From the NCBI GenBank assembly GCA_050949885.1, contig JBMNGO010000001.1, positions 572,181-636,180 on the forward strand: a stretch of DNA of 64,000 nucleotides. The letters are read 5' to 3'. Below, one piece after another: positions 42,777-51,966 of the stretch. The notes below the pieces were generated by a model. That model was not told the DNA's origin and ran no database searches. It saw only the letters and a program-made list of their open reading frames with translations. Source of the DNA: JBMNGO01 sp050949885. GTDB lineage: Bacteria > Bacillota > Syntrophomonadia > Syntrophomonadales > Syntrophomonadaceae. Every line of letters starts with the position of its first letter. Within the stretch, counting starts at the first letter, position 1. The position numbers and the translations under genes are program-made.

Positions 42777-44309
42777 TTGAAAGTGCAAAAGAAACAATGT
42801 ATGGGGGATGTAGGAGTGATCAGAGTGGACCAATATGATGATATCAGACAAATGTATCTTGTGGAAGGCATGTCTCAACGAGCCATTGCCAGGGAGTTAG
42901 GAATATCTCGAAATACCGTTAGGCGTTATTGCGAGGGAGAGAACGTACCCTGGGAGAGAAAGCCCGTAGATCGGGCAGCAAGTGTTATCACGCCTGAGGT
43001 AATAAATTTCATAAAATCTTGTTTTGAGGAGGATGCCCAAAGCCCAAATTCTAAGCAAATACATACTGCGCAGAGAATTTACCAACGTTTATGTGAGGAA
43101 AAAGGATTTACTGGAGGAGCATCCACTATTCGCCGCGCCGTTCGAGAGCTCCGGGAGAAGCAACCCAAGGTCTTTGTACCCCTGTCCTTTGACCCCGGCG
43201 AAGCCATTCAAGTTGACTGGGGACAGGCCACAATCATTCTAAACGGAGTAAAAACCCAAGCCCACATGTTTTGTATGCGACTATGCCATAGCATCGCTCC
43301 ATTTGTCATAGTCTACCCCACTGAGCGGGAAGAGTCCTTTTTGGAGGCGCATATCAAAGGCTTCAATTTTTTCGGTGGAGTAGGTCGTGACCTGATCTAT
43401 GACAACTTGAGAACGGCGGTTAAAGAAGGATGGGGCAAAACTGCTCGAGAGCAAGACAAATTCGCAGCATTTAGAGCCCATTACGCATACCGGCCTCTGT
43501 TCTGCAATCCGGGTGAAGGTCATGAGAAAGGATTAGTTGAAAACCTGGTCGGCTATGCAAGAAGAAATTTTCTAGTTCCCATTCCTCAAGTAACTAGCTT
43601 TGAGGAGCTCAACCAACTCCTGGAACAACGATGCACTCGATACATTGAACACCACCATGTTAGAGGACGAGACATGAGTGTCAAAGAGGCCTTTGCACTT
43701 GAAAAGAGGGCACTCCTGGCACTGCCCGTAAAACCCTATGAAGCAAGAAAAACAGCGGAGGTCAGAGTAGACTACTTTTCCACCGCTCGCTTCGAAACCA
43801 ACTGTTATTCGGTACCAGTCAAATTCGCAGGCAAAAGAGTAACTGTAAAAGCCAGCGGTTTAGAGGTTAAGATTTACTACCGGGGAGAAGAAATTGGATC
43901 CCATTCACGCTGCTATCTAAAACACAAGACAATTTATCAATTAAAGCATTACCTCCCTTTGATTGAACAACGTCCTCGGTCGGTATTTCATGCCAGGCCG
44001 GTAAAGGAGGCAAACATACCTGAACAAATATATGCTTATGCTAATAGGCTGCCAAACCCTGATAAGACCATGGTAAGACTACTGCGTTTAACGATTGATC
44101 ACGGAGTGGACGCTGTATTAAATGCCATAAAGGGAGCCCAGGCCAAGCAGCATTACTCTATCGATGTTCTTCAATTTAACTTAAAACAACACGGAAAGGT
44201 TACCCAGTTACCCATTAAGGGGCCAACCGTTAATCCTGTCGATATTAGTGCCTATGATCAGCTTATCAAAGGGGGTGTAGTCTGTGAACCCCGAACAGGA
44301 AGTCATTAA
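42777..44309 (+). CDS. istA: IS21 transposase IstA (element A)
   Basis: The frame gives up to 510 residues; the true start may be GTG 42816 or GTG 42825 behind GTAGGA. An N-terminal helix-turn-helix (YDDIRQMYLVEGMSQRAIAR, then SRNTVRRYCEG) is followed by the DDE core: EAIQVDWGQATIIL (first D), GRDLIYDNLRTAVKEGWGK (second D), and the ENLVGYARRNFLVP glutamate. A C-terminal beta domain follows. It overlaps istB by 26 bases, suggesting translational coupling. Confidence 0.93.
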   Translation: MKVQKKQCMGDVGVIRVDQYDDIRQMYLVEGMSQRAIARELGISRNTVRRYCEGENVPWERKPVDRAASVITPEVINFIKSCFEEDAQSPNSKQIHTAQRIYQRLCEEKGFTGGASTIRRAVRELREKQPKVFVPLSFDPGEAIQVDWGQATIILNGVKTQAHMFCMRLCHSIAPFVIVYPTEREESFLEAHIKGFNFFGGVGRDLIYDNLRTAVKEGWGKTAREQDKFAAFRAHYAYRPLFCNPGEGHEKGLVENLVGYARRNFLVPIPQVTSFEELNQLLEQRCTRYIEHHHVRGRDMSVKEAFALEKRALLALPVKPYEARKTAEVRVDYFSTARFETNCYSVPVKFAGKRVTVKASGLEVKIYYRGEEIGSHSRCYLKHKTIYQLKHYLPLIEQRPRSVFHARPVKEANIPEQIYAYANRLPNPDKTMVRLLRLTIDHGVDAVLNAIKGAQAKQHYSIDVLQFNLKQHGKVTQLPIKGPTVNPVDISAYDQLIKGGVVCEPRTGSH

Positions 44310-45057
44310 GCTTTATGCTAAACAGCTGAAGCTTGCAACTTTGGTTAATATCGATGATCTTATCCGTCAGGCTGAAGAGAATAGTCAGGGATATGCTACA
44401 TTTCTAAGTGAAGTATTAAAGCGGGAGATTCATCAACGAGAGGAGAATAGACAAAGGCGACAAGTGCGTCAGGCCAGGTTTCCCTTGGCAAAGTCCATCG
44501 ATACCTTAGAACTTAATCGCTTTGAAAAAGTAGAAGAAGCTGTCATATGGCAACTAGCTACCGGTGATTTTGTTAAGCACCGGGAAAATGTCATCATGAT
44601 AGGTAACCCAGGTAATGGCAAAACCCATTTGGCAATAGGCCTTGGCCGAAGGATGTGTGGCCTTGGCTTTAAGGTTAGATTTTACAATGCAGGTAATCTA
44701 GTAGCCGAGCTGACCGAAGCTCAACATGCCCGATCCTTGCTTAAGCTTGAGAAAAGCCTAACTAAGCTAGACCTGCTGATTCTGGATGAGCTTTCTTACT
44801 TAAGTTTTACACGTGATCAATCTGAACTTCTGTTTCACGTCTTGTCGGAGCGAAATGAACGAGGGAGTGTGATAATAACAACCAATTTAGAGTTCTCGCG
44901 ATGGACAGAAATTTTCCCTGATACTATGTTAACCGCAGCTCTCATTGATCGATTAACTCACCGAGCTTATATCCTAGATATGAACGGGCCATCTTACCGG
45001 CTAGAGCAACGAATGAAGCAATTAAGCCCAAAAAATGGGAAAGGTGGTGAGAATTAG
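44284..45057 (+). CDS. istB: IS21 helper ATPase IstB (element A)
   Basis: This 257-residue AAA+ DnaC-like ATPase starts at GTG 44284 inside istA. The Walker A motif GNPGNGKTHLAIGLG (~residue 109), the Walker B LLILDELSYL (~residue 160), and a sensor-I ITTNLEFSRW are present. It activates IstA and selects the target. Confidence 0.95.
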   Translation: MNPEQEVIKLYAKQLKLATLVNIDDLIRQAEENSQGYATFLSEVLKREIHQREENRQRRQVRQARFPLAKSIDTLELNRFEKVEEAVIWQLATGDFVKHRENVIMIGNPGNGKTHLAIGLGRRMCGLGFKVRFYNAGNLVAELTEAQHARSLLKLEKSLTKLDLLILDELSYLSFTRDQSELLFHVLSERNERGSVIITTNLEFSRWTEIFPDTMLTAALIDRLTHRAYILDMNGPSYRLEQRMKQLSPKNGKGGEN

Positions 45058-45181
45058 ACACGACAATCTATTATAACTGGACCCGTTGTGAGCAAGTGGC
45101 TCACTTTTAAATGAGCACAAGTGGCTCAGTTTTTAATGAGCAGGGTGGTTCACTTTTTAGTTGACATTCGCAGATCGGTGA

Positions 45182-45338
45182 GTCGGAAAGCAGCAAATAC
45201 TGGCTCAGTATCATGAATGAACTAAAAAATCGGGGAGTTAGAGATATACTTATTACTTCAGTGGACGGACTAAACGGCTTCAGTGAAGCTATACATACCG
45301 TTTATCCCCAAACAGATATTCAACGTTGCATAGTCCAT
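45182..45338 (+). pseudogene. IS256-family transposase, continuation fragment
   Basis: About 52 codons continue the transposase from 42691: GESESSKYWLSIMNELKNRG, then RDILITSVDGLNGFSEAIHT with the second catalytic Asp (SVDGL), ending TDIQRCIVH. It is then cut by IS21 element B at 45339. The rest of the transposase, including the catalytic Glu, is missing. Confidence 0.9.
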
Positions 45339-45475
45339 TGTTAGCGGTAAAATAAAATACAGCAAAAACGGCCACATAAAATACAGCAATTTCGGCCACT
45401 GAGTACAGCACCCTCGTTGGAAGAAATGGGATATGTTACCATAAATACAGATCTCATTTCAGGGAGGAGTGCTTC

Positions 45476-47014
45476 ATGAAAAGGTGGCCTATGTATACAG
45501 AACTGCAGTCACTTAAAAACCTCGGTTTCAGCAAACGCCAGGTCGCTGAAAAGCTCCAGGTGGACTTTCGAACTGTGTCCAAGTACTGGGATATGGACCC
45601 AGACTCTTTTGAAAAGACCATTATGAACCGCCGACGACAACGTGACCTGTCCCTTTACGAAGGTGTCATCTTGGATTGGCTCCGTCAATACCCCGGCATG
45701 ACCGCTTCGCAAGTGCTGGACTGGCTCAAGGAACACTACAGTGTTGCAGTATCAGAACGGACAACCCGGCGTTTTGTAGAGCAACTACGCAAGCAGCACG
45801 ATTTACCAAAAAACACTGCAAAAGTGCGCCATTACCTGGCGATGGAAGACCCGCCAATGGGACGCCAGATGCAGGTGGACCTTGGAGTTGTTCATGTCAA
45901 GGATGCCCGCACTATCAGCTACCGGAAGCTGTATTGCGTGGCCTGTGTGCTGTCCCACTCCCGATACAAGTGGGGTGAATGGTTTACTGGCCCTCTGACC
46001 TCTGCACAACTGGTAGCAGCTCTGGAAGAATGTTTCGAGTATTTGGGCGGGATGCCGGCTGAACTGGTCTTTGATCAGGATAGGCTGATTGCCGTGGACG
46101 AAAACTACGGTGATATCATTTACACCAAGGAATTTGAGCAGTTCCGCCAGCGTATGAACTTTTCTATATACCTTTGTCGTGCTGCAGATCCACCAAGCAA
46201 GGGCCGCGTTGAAGCGGTTGTGAAATACTTCAAAAACCATTATGCCCGGCACCGTAAATTCATGGAGTTGGATTTATGGAACGACGATTTCCTGGCCTGG
46301 TTGGACAGGACCGGCAATGCCAGGGTGCATGGTACAACAAAAAAGATACCGGCAGAAGTCTTCTTACAGGAGAAGCTCTTCTTGAAACCGGTACCGTGCA
46401 CAAGAAAAATGCTTACTCCTATTGTAACAAGACAAATTCACAAGGACAACACCGTCTTCTACAAGGGCTGCCGCTATACACTGCCGTTGGGTACCTTTAA
46501 ACCCGGCAGACAGGTGCAGTTGGTGGAAGAAAACGGCATCCTGAAGATATTTGATGCTATAGACCCAGTATTGTTGGCAGAACACCCGGTATCTCTGGAA
46601 AGGGGCAGACTAGTACGCAACAACAATCATGCCAGGGATTACAGCGATACCCTGGATGTCATACAAAAAAGACTCCTGGAGCATATGCAAGACTTGGAAG
46701 GTGCTGAGCTTTTCCTCCAGCACATACGACAGCTTAAGGGGCGATATGTTCGCGACCAATTCAAGTTAATCGAGCGCCTACTGAAAGAATCCACGATTTC
46801 TGCTTTGCAGAAGGCTCTATCATACTGTATTACCAACAGCCTTTTCAGTGCTACGGAACTAGCTGATGCCTGCCGGTTCTTCGAAGGAGTCAGACAGCGG
46901 GAAATACAAGAACTTGAACAAAATCCCAAGGTGACTCTCCTCCCATCAGTAAAGACACAAAAGCGTCCGCTATCCGAATATGCGGAACTGGCGAAGGGAG
47001 GTGAAACACCATGA
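45476..47014 (+). CDS. istA: IS21 transposase IstA (element B)
   Basis: This 512-residue protein belongs to an IS21 branch distant from element A. The N-terminal HTH is in YTELQSLKNLGFSKRQVAEK, then DFRTVSKYW. The DDE core is in MQVDLGVVHVKD, ELVFDQDRLIAV, and GRVEAVVKYFKNHYARHR. The C-terminal half is a beta barrel plus helices. ATG follows GGGAGGAG. The stop overlaps the istB start by 4 bases (ATGA). Confidence 0.93.
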   Translation: MKRWPMYTELQSLKNLGFSKRQVAEKLQVDFRTVSKYWDMDPDSFEKTIMNRRRQRDLSLYEGVILDWLRQYPGMTASQVLDWLKEHYSVAVSERTTRRFVEQLRKQHDLPKNTAKVRHYLAMEDPPMGRQMQVDLGVVHVKDARTISYRKLYCVACVLSHSRYKWGEWFTGPLTSAQLVAALEECFEYLGGMPAELVFDQDRLIAVDENYGDIIYTKEFEQFRQRMNFSIYLCRAADPPSKGRVEAVVKYFKNHYARHRKFMELDLWNDDFLAWLDRTGNARVHGTTKKIPAEVFLQEKLFLKPVPCTRKMLTPIVTRQIHKDNTVFYKGCRYTLPLGTFKPGRQVQLVEENGILKIFDAIDPVLLAEHPVSLERGRLVRNNNHARDYSDTLDVIQKRLLEHMQDLEGAELFLQHIRQLKGRYVRDQFKLIERLLKESTISALQKALSYCITNSLFSATELADACRFFEGVRQREIQELEQNPKVTLLPSVKTQKRPLSEYAELAKGGETP

Positions 47015-47757
47015 ACCTTCTTTCAAGTGTACAAGAGCAACTATGCAGATTATCTATGAAGCATGCCTCAAAAGAATTGGAAGGCATACTTGAAAATGCA
47101 CAACATCATGACTGGACTCCGTTACAAACCCTGCAGGCACTGCTCGCAATCGAACTGGAAAACCGCCAGGACAGCGGACGTTTACGCAGGCTAAAAGCTG
47201 CTAATTTCCCTTTCCACAAGACATTGGAGGACTTTGATTTCGGTTTTCAAAACAGCGTATCAAAACGGCAGATACAGCAGTTAGCCGAGATGGCTTGGCT
47301 TGAAGGCGCCTACAACATTATGTTTCTGGGACCCCCGGGGGTCGGGAAGACGCACCTTGCGGTGGCCTTGGGGATAGCAGCGGTAAACGCCGGCTACCGG
47401 GTATATTTTACTCAGATGGACCAACTGGTACAGTTTTTAAAGACTGAAACCATTTCGAGAAGAAGCAAACAACAGTTAAGGGCTCTTTACAATGCAAATC
47501 TGGTTATCCTGGATGAGGTGGGTTTCCAGCCCATCTCTCGCCAGGAGGCGAACTTGTTATTTGGGTTAATTAACCGACTATATCAACAAACCTCGGTGAT
47601 TCTGACGTCCAATAAGGACTTCGAGGAATGGGGAGAATTTTTGGGTGATCCAGTCATTACAACGGCCATGCTTGACCGACTTATGCACAAGTGTGAGCTG
47701 TTCAACATGACAGGTGATAGCTACCGGCTTAAGCATAGGGAATCGATATTCCAGTAG
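47011..47757 (+). CDS. istB: IS21 helper ATPase IstB (element B)
   Basis: A 248-residue AAA+ ATPase with Walker A GPPGVGKTHLAVALG (~residue 108), Walker B LVILDEVGFQPI, sensor region VILTSNKDFEEW, and the family end RLMHKCELFNMTGDSYRLK. Translationally coupled to istA. Confidence 0.95.
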   Translation: MNLLSSVQEQLCRLSMKHASKELEGILENAQHHDWTPLQTLQALLAIELENRQDSGRLRRLKAANFPFHKTLEDFDFGFQNSVSKRQIQQLAEMAWLEGAYNIMFLGPPGVGKTHLAVALGIAAVNAGYRVYFTQMDQLVQFLKTETISRRSKQQLRALYNANLVILDEVGFQPISRQEANLLFGLINRLYQQTSVILTSNKDFEEWGEFLGDPVITTAMLDRLMHKCELFNMTGDSYRLKHRESIFQ

Positions 47758-47839
47758 TATCAGAATTTCCAGTTTTACAGGTGGTTGAGTGCTGTATTTT
47801 TATTGGCCGAAAATGCTGTATTTTTATTGACCGTTAACA

Positions 47840-49152
47840 AGAATTTTATTGTATCTTCTATATTACTTTTTATTTCCTCTGCAAGTATCTCGATTTGTGA
47901 ATCATCAATATATCCATCAGACGGATCACAATAATCTCCATAATTTATTTGTACATAATATGTTTTATAAGGCTCATCGTTAACATATAAACTAAATTGC
48001 AAATCATCGATTCCCCCGTTTTCTGGTGACAAATCACCGTCTACGGTAATTGAGTAATTTTTATTATCAATCCCATACCAAGAAACTTTGAAGTCTAAAT
48101 CAAAATAATCGAAATTGGAGTCTAAATAGTCTTTATTCTCAGTATAGTACTGTAAGGCTTCCTGCATATCGAAACCTTGGAAAATGTGCTTTTCAAAAAA
48201 TTTATTTAAATCTTGATTATTATCATCAGAATCTATTTTTAAGTCTAACTCTTCAATTATTATTTTTTTAATTCCTGTTTGTAAACGCAGATAATCTCCA
48301 TTGTTATTTATTTCCTTAATTTCATATATACAATTGTTAATTTCTTCTACTAACCAACCTATATCCTCTAAGCCGTTAACGACATTAATTAAATTTTGAA
48401 TTCCAATACAATTTTCCGCCAGTACTGTTTCGACATAGCTCTCGGAAAGAGGAAATTCAATACCACACGCTTCTCGCTGCTGTTCCACATAATCAGATTC
48501 ATATTTTTCTTTTTCGATTTCCATATCTTCAAGTGCACTTCTTACTCCTTCCTCGTCGGAATAAAAACTACTCTCTATATATGCACCACATTCACCAAAC
48601 TTATTATGCATCCATTGGCACAAATTTAATATGTCTTGATATAGCTCTTTACATATAGGTTTGTTATGAGCCACCGTATTACGCATTTTTGACAGCTTTC
48701 TCCATCGATCTTTAAATTCATCATCTAAAATAACGAGCAAGTCTCTATAATTTAAAACATCCTTGGTTCCAAAGAATTCTATTGCTTCTTCTTCATCTTT
48801 TTTACTTGGTTTATCCCCAAAAACATGTTCTCGAATATTTATTGCTTCTTCTATTAATTTTATTTGTGTCGATAAATCGTTTACGCAAGCATCATTATCT
48901 ACCAGCTCTTTAAGTCTGGATAACTTTGATGTAACTGTTTCTCCGACTTCATCAACTATGTTAGAATCCTTTAACTCTAGAATTTCCGGCAAATTTAGGA
49001 AATCGATATTAGCATAATCTGTATTAACCCTCTTAAATGTTTTGTACTTCTCCTTTTCTTCCTGTCTGAACCATTTAGAATATTCGTCAACTTCCTTTTT
49101 TAAGGATTTTGAAAGAATTAATTCCCCATATTTCTTCATTAAATACCTAGTT
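47840..49152 (-). pseudogene. HEPN-type large protein, C-terminal part (interrupted at both ends)
   Basis: About 437 codons of a minus-strand gene. Upstream it joins in frame to the fragment at 50685-51161 once the IS1182-like element is removed (SILTRYLMKKYG). It is mostly helical and acidic, with the HEPN ribonuclease-type motif RNTVAH (R-x4-H; bases 48683-48666) in RWRKLSKMRNTVAHNKPICK, and LLVILDDEF shortly before it. The C-terminal ~170 residues are beta-rich with repeated YYV...YGD...D patterns. The 3' end is replaced by IS21 element B, which adds a spurious tail. It may be a defence-type RNase; the HEPN motif is seen, the role is inferred. Confidence 0.7.
49149..49152. repeat. IS1182-like target-site duplication, left copy
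   Basis: AGTT, matched by AGTT at 50685-50688. Confidence 0.8.
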
Positions 49153-50684
49153 GAGACTTTTGCATAATAGTTAGCCCAAGAAATAATGGGCTTTTTAGGG
49201 GGCAAAAAAAGGACTTCACCCCTGTTTTTGCCGAATTTATTAGGTGACTAATCCAAAAACCCAAACAAAAACGAAAGGGGAAGTCACTTTGAATATTCGG
49301 CAAGGATACGTATTTTCCTTTGAGGATGCAATAAATTTGCAGCCCCGGTCACGTTTAGAGATAATTTTAACCACCCTCGATTTTGATGACGTTATTACTA
49401 CTCTTTCTAAGGAAAATGAACAACATCGAGGGCCAACTGGGTACTTGGTTGAGCACAAATTCAAAGCATTAATTGCTATGCGAGTTTACAATATGGCTAC
49501 ATTTACTGAATTAGTGGAGCGTCTTACTCATGATCCGGTGCTCAGATACAACTGCGGCTTTGATGTTTTTGGCAAAGTGCCCAGTATTGCTACATTTAGT
49601 CGTTTCTATGAACAGTTAACTCAATCAGAAGTACTTGGTGAACTGTTTAAGAAACAGGTAAAAACAGCAGAATCAATGGGGCTTCTTGATACCAGTTCTA
49701 TTGCCATAGATGCTTCTAAAGTAGATGCCAATGAGAAGTCAGTTCCACGTAAAAATATTAAAGACGATGGCCAGTCAGCTAACTGGGGCAGCAAGCTAGA
49801 TACTAATGGCAACCAGATAACCTGGTTTGGTTACAAGCTGCATATAGCTACTGACGTTAAATCTGAATTGCCAGTGGCATTGAGCATAACCCCAGCCAGT
49901 ACCAACGATGGTATAATGGCCGAAAGAATCCTTGAAGAATGCAGTAATAACTTGAACAGTAAACCCCGGTATTATCTCATGGATGCCGGTTATGATCAAA
50001 AGTCAATATACGAACTGATCCGTAAGGACTACAAGGCACAGGCAATAATACCGTTAAACCACCGGAGAGCCAAAGAACCCCCGGAAGGTCTGGACTGGGA
50101 TGCAACCCCCATATGTTCAGCGGGATACCGTATGACTTATTGGGGAGGCAGCAATGGGGTTAACAAATTCCGCTGCCCTCATGTTATGGGCAAATGTGAC
50201 TGTCCTTTTGGTTCCTCCTGGTGCTCAGACAGCAACTATGGGATGGTTGTTAAAACCAGAGCCAGACAAGATTCCAGGTTATTCACAGTGCCTCATCGAG
50301 GCACTTCAAACTGGAAGCTGCTATACAACAAAAGAACCAGTGTAGAGCGATGTTTTGGGCGCTTAAAGGAGCATATGGGACTTGAAACCGGACTTAATGT
50401 ACGAGGTATTAAAAAGGTTAAAACCCATGCATACCTGAGTGTTATTACCATGATTACTTCGGTTGTTGCGGTAAACAAAGCCAAATCATCTGAAGATATA
50501 GCTGCATAAAGTAAGCAGAAATTAAGGTTTTTAAAGGAAAGGGGTCAATCTGCTCATTTTAAGATAAATCCAGTAACCTTGTTGATACTAAAGGCATAAT
50601 TAACCAAAATTCAACTGGTTTTTATGCTCTAATACCATATTGTAGTTTCAAAGAACGTGATTTTTGCTATTATGCAAAAGTCTC
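49153..50684 (+). mobile_element. IS1182-like insertion sequence inside the HEPN gene
   Basis: 1532 bp with perfect terminal inverted repeats gagacttttgcataatag (18 bp), flanked by AGTT on both sides. It carries one transposase gene in the opposite orientation to the host gene. Removal with one AGTT copy restores the host frame. Confidence 0.92.
49289..50509 (+). CDS. IS1182-like DDE transposase
   Basis: A ~406-residue transposase. TTG 49289 behind AAAGGGG is the likely start; an upstream GTG at 49244 gives 421 residues. The N-terminal DUF772-like domain spans YLVEHKFKALIAMRVYNMAT to SIATFSRFYEQL. The DDE_Tnp_1-like core has IAIDASKVDANE (first D), YYLMDAGYDQKSIYELI (second D), and the C-terminal RTSVERCFGRLKEHMGLE with the Glu. 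A cysteine-rich insert (CPHVMGKCDCPFGSSWC) sits between the second D and the E. Intact. Confidence 0.9.
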   Translation: MNIRQGYVFSFEDAINLQPRSRLEIILTTLDFDDVITTLSKENEQHRGPTGYLVEHKFKALIAMRVYNMATFTELVERLTHDPVLRYNCGFDVFGKVPSIATFSRFYEQLTQSEVLGELFKKQVKTAESMGLLDTSSIAIDASKVDANEKSVPRKNIKDDGQSANWGSKLDTNGNQITWFGYKLHIATDVKSELPVALSITPASTNDGIMAERILEECSNNLNSKPRYYLMDAGYDQKSIYELIRKDYKAQAIIPLNHRRAKEPPEGLDWDATPICSAGYRMTYWGGSNGVNKFRCPHVMGKCDCPFGSSWCSDSNYGMVVKTRARQDSRLFTVPHRGTSNWKLLYNKRTSVERCFGRLKEHMGLETGLNVRGIKKVKTHAYLSVITMITSVVAVNKAKSSEDIAA

Positions 50685-51161
50685 AGTTAAAATACTTCTT
50701 AATCTATTTTCAACTTTATATATTTCAATATATGCTGCCTGACATATTTGCTCATTATTGAAGTCTTGAAGGAAAAAAATGTTTGAGTTTTCGCAAAATC
50801 TATTGAATATTCCGATCATCTGAATTTTAACATCATATACAGAACCAAATATATTACCCTCATTGCTTTCTACATTAATTTCACAACCTATAAGTACTTT
50901 ATTTCCAAACGTATCCCTAGAAAGCGTAAAATCAAATTTCTTTTCATCTATCAATATATTAACCTTGACTTTAGAAATAATTTCTTCATCAAAGAACTTT
51001 TCGTACTGTATTCTTGTATCGCATTGCCCTAATGCTATTAATAAACTATTTGTGAAATCTATTAAAAAGTCCTTGTCTAGGTTGACGTCATTACAATAAT
51101 AGTCTTTTCTACCGATCCTTACCCTTTTCTTCAAACGACCAACAATCTCTATTTTGTTCAT
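50685..51161 (-). pseudogene. HEPN-type large protein, N-terminal part
   Basis: 159 codons from ATG 51161 (GAGGTGG six bases upstream) to the IS1182-like element. It begins MNKIEIVGRLKKRVRIGRKDY. A beta-rich region follows (DKDFLIDFTNSLLIALGQCD, then KVKVNILIDEKKFDFTLSRD), ending in a helix YIEIYKVENRLRSILT that resembles the start of Apea/Swt1-like HEPN domains (ENRLR). The ORF gets an artificial TETFA tail from the element. Together with 47840-49152 it forms one gene of at least ~595 codons. Confidence 0.7.
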
Positions 51162-51246
51162 TATAATCCACCTCACTTTTTTGGGGGATTAGTCCTTTTC
51201 CAATTGAGGGTATATTCACTGACGGCATCTTCGCTACATCGCATTA

Positions 51247-51801
51247 TTAATAAAATGGATTATTATAACGTTTATACAAACTTAATAATTCTGCTTCACT
51301 AAAATCCTCGATTAATTCCGGGTGTTTATCAATATAATCTTGTGCAATTGGTGTAATAGTAAAAGGCATAAGCAAGTTATCTCCATAAGCAAGATTGTTT
51401 GAAGAAGTTAACTGTATGACCTTCTTGCTTTTAAGGCGTATCGTTACCCCATCAGTGTATGGTAATCTAGATGTATAATTTGGGGATCTATATAGTAGGG
51501 CTACAACGGCTAGCTCTTCAGCTCTTAAATTCTTCATTATCTTAGGAAATTCCATCTTAAAACGTATCCACTTAAATCTTAAAAGAATACATCTCAAGAC
51601 TTTAATTGCAAAATAAATAGCAAGTAAAGATGAAGAAATTATAAAGGACAGACCAAGAATAGTTCTCCACAGTTCCGGTATGTTAGCTAAACCAAGTCCC
51701 TTAAGAATATTTAATGGGAGGAATAAAATTAATCCCGTACCCATTGCGATTGCAGCTAGTATTGATGGTGGTAACTTTAATAATTGTATAAAATCTTTCA
51801 T
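51247..51801 (-). CDS. Superinfection exclusion B (SieB)-like membrane protein
   Basis: This 184-residue protein has the SieB-family layout: an N-terminal MKDFIQLLKLPPSILAAIAM, two transmembrane segments (~residues 12-34 and ~46-70), a basic linker (LRCILLRFKWIRFKME), then a soluble domain with LRAEELAVVALLYRSP and a C-terminal FSEAELLSLYKRY. In phage, SieB blocks growth of superinfecting phage. The gene lies next to a HEPN-type gene and a SAP-domain gene, supporting a phage-related or defence locus. AAAGGA precedes the ATG. Confidence 0.72.
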   Translation of the reverse strand: MKDFIQLLKLPPSILAAIAMGTGLILFLPLNILKGLGLANIPELWRTILGLSFIISSSLLAIYFAIKVLRCILLRFKWIRFKMEFPKIMKNLRAEELAVVALLYRSPNYTSRLPYTDGVTIRLKSKKVIQLTSSNNLAYGDNLLMPFTITPIAQDYIDKHPELIEDFSEAELLSLYKRYNNPFY

Positions 51802-51966
51802 CGCCCATTTTCCTTTCGGCGCTATATTACTCCTATTCCTCCAGCTCCTAGCAAAGTAGGCATCCTACTGTTAATTAACCTAATTATTTGGTAGCTTTCA
51901 AATCTTTCATTCCAACCGTAGCCATGTCTTTTCACCATTTATATCATTTCTTTTCTTTACTTATAA

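Larger units (their letters stand above)
42692..45174 (+). mobile_element. IS21-family element A, inserted in IS256
   Basis: 2483 bp bounded by 7-bp direct repeats GATCGGT. Left end: tataaacgctaaactaaaac then tgaacca, with a second related unit (cgctaacaaaaaagtggacca) just inside. Right end (reverse complement): tgcgaatgtcaactaaaaag then tgaacca. The repeated terminal units fit the multiple IstA-binding repeats of IS21 elements. It carries istA and istB. Confidence 0.9.
45339..47839 (+). mobile_element. IS21-family element B, truncating IS256 and a HEPN gene
   Basis: 2501 bp with matching ends: tgttagcggtaaaataaaat (acagca) at the left and, reverse-complemented at the right, tgttaacggtcaataaaaat (acagca). 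A second internal terminal repeat (ggccacataaaatacagca; ggccaataaaaatacagca) lies just inside each end. The flanks are tccat and agaat, so there is no target duplication. IS256 sequence lies on one side and an unrelated gene on the other, implying a deletion or rearrangement at this element. Confidence 0.9.

Noticed and set aside
47775..49205. A single intact 476-residue gene starting at TTG 49205
   Set aside because: Both ends of this frame are insertion-sequence DNA: the start lies in the IS1182-like terminal repeat and the tail in IS21 element B.
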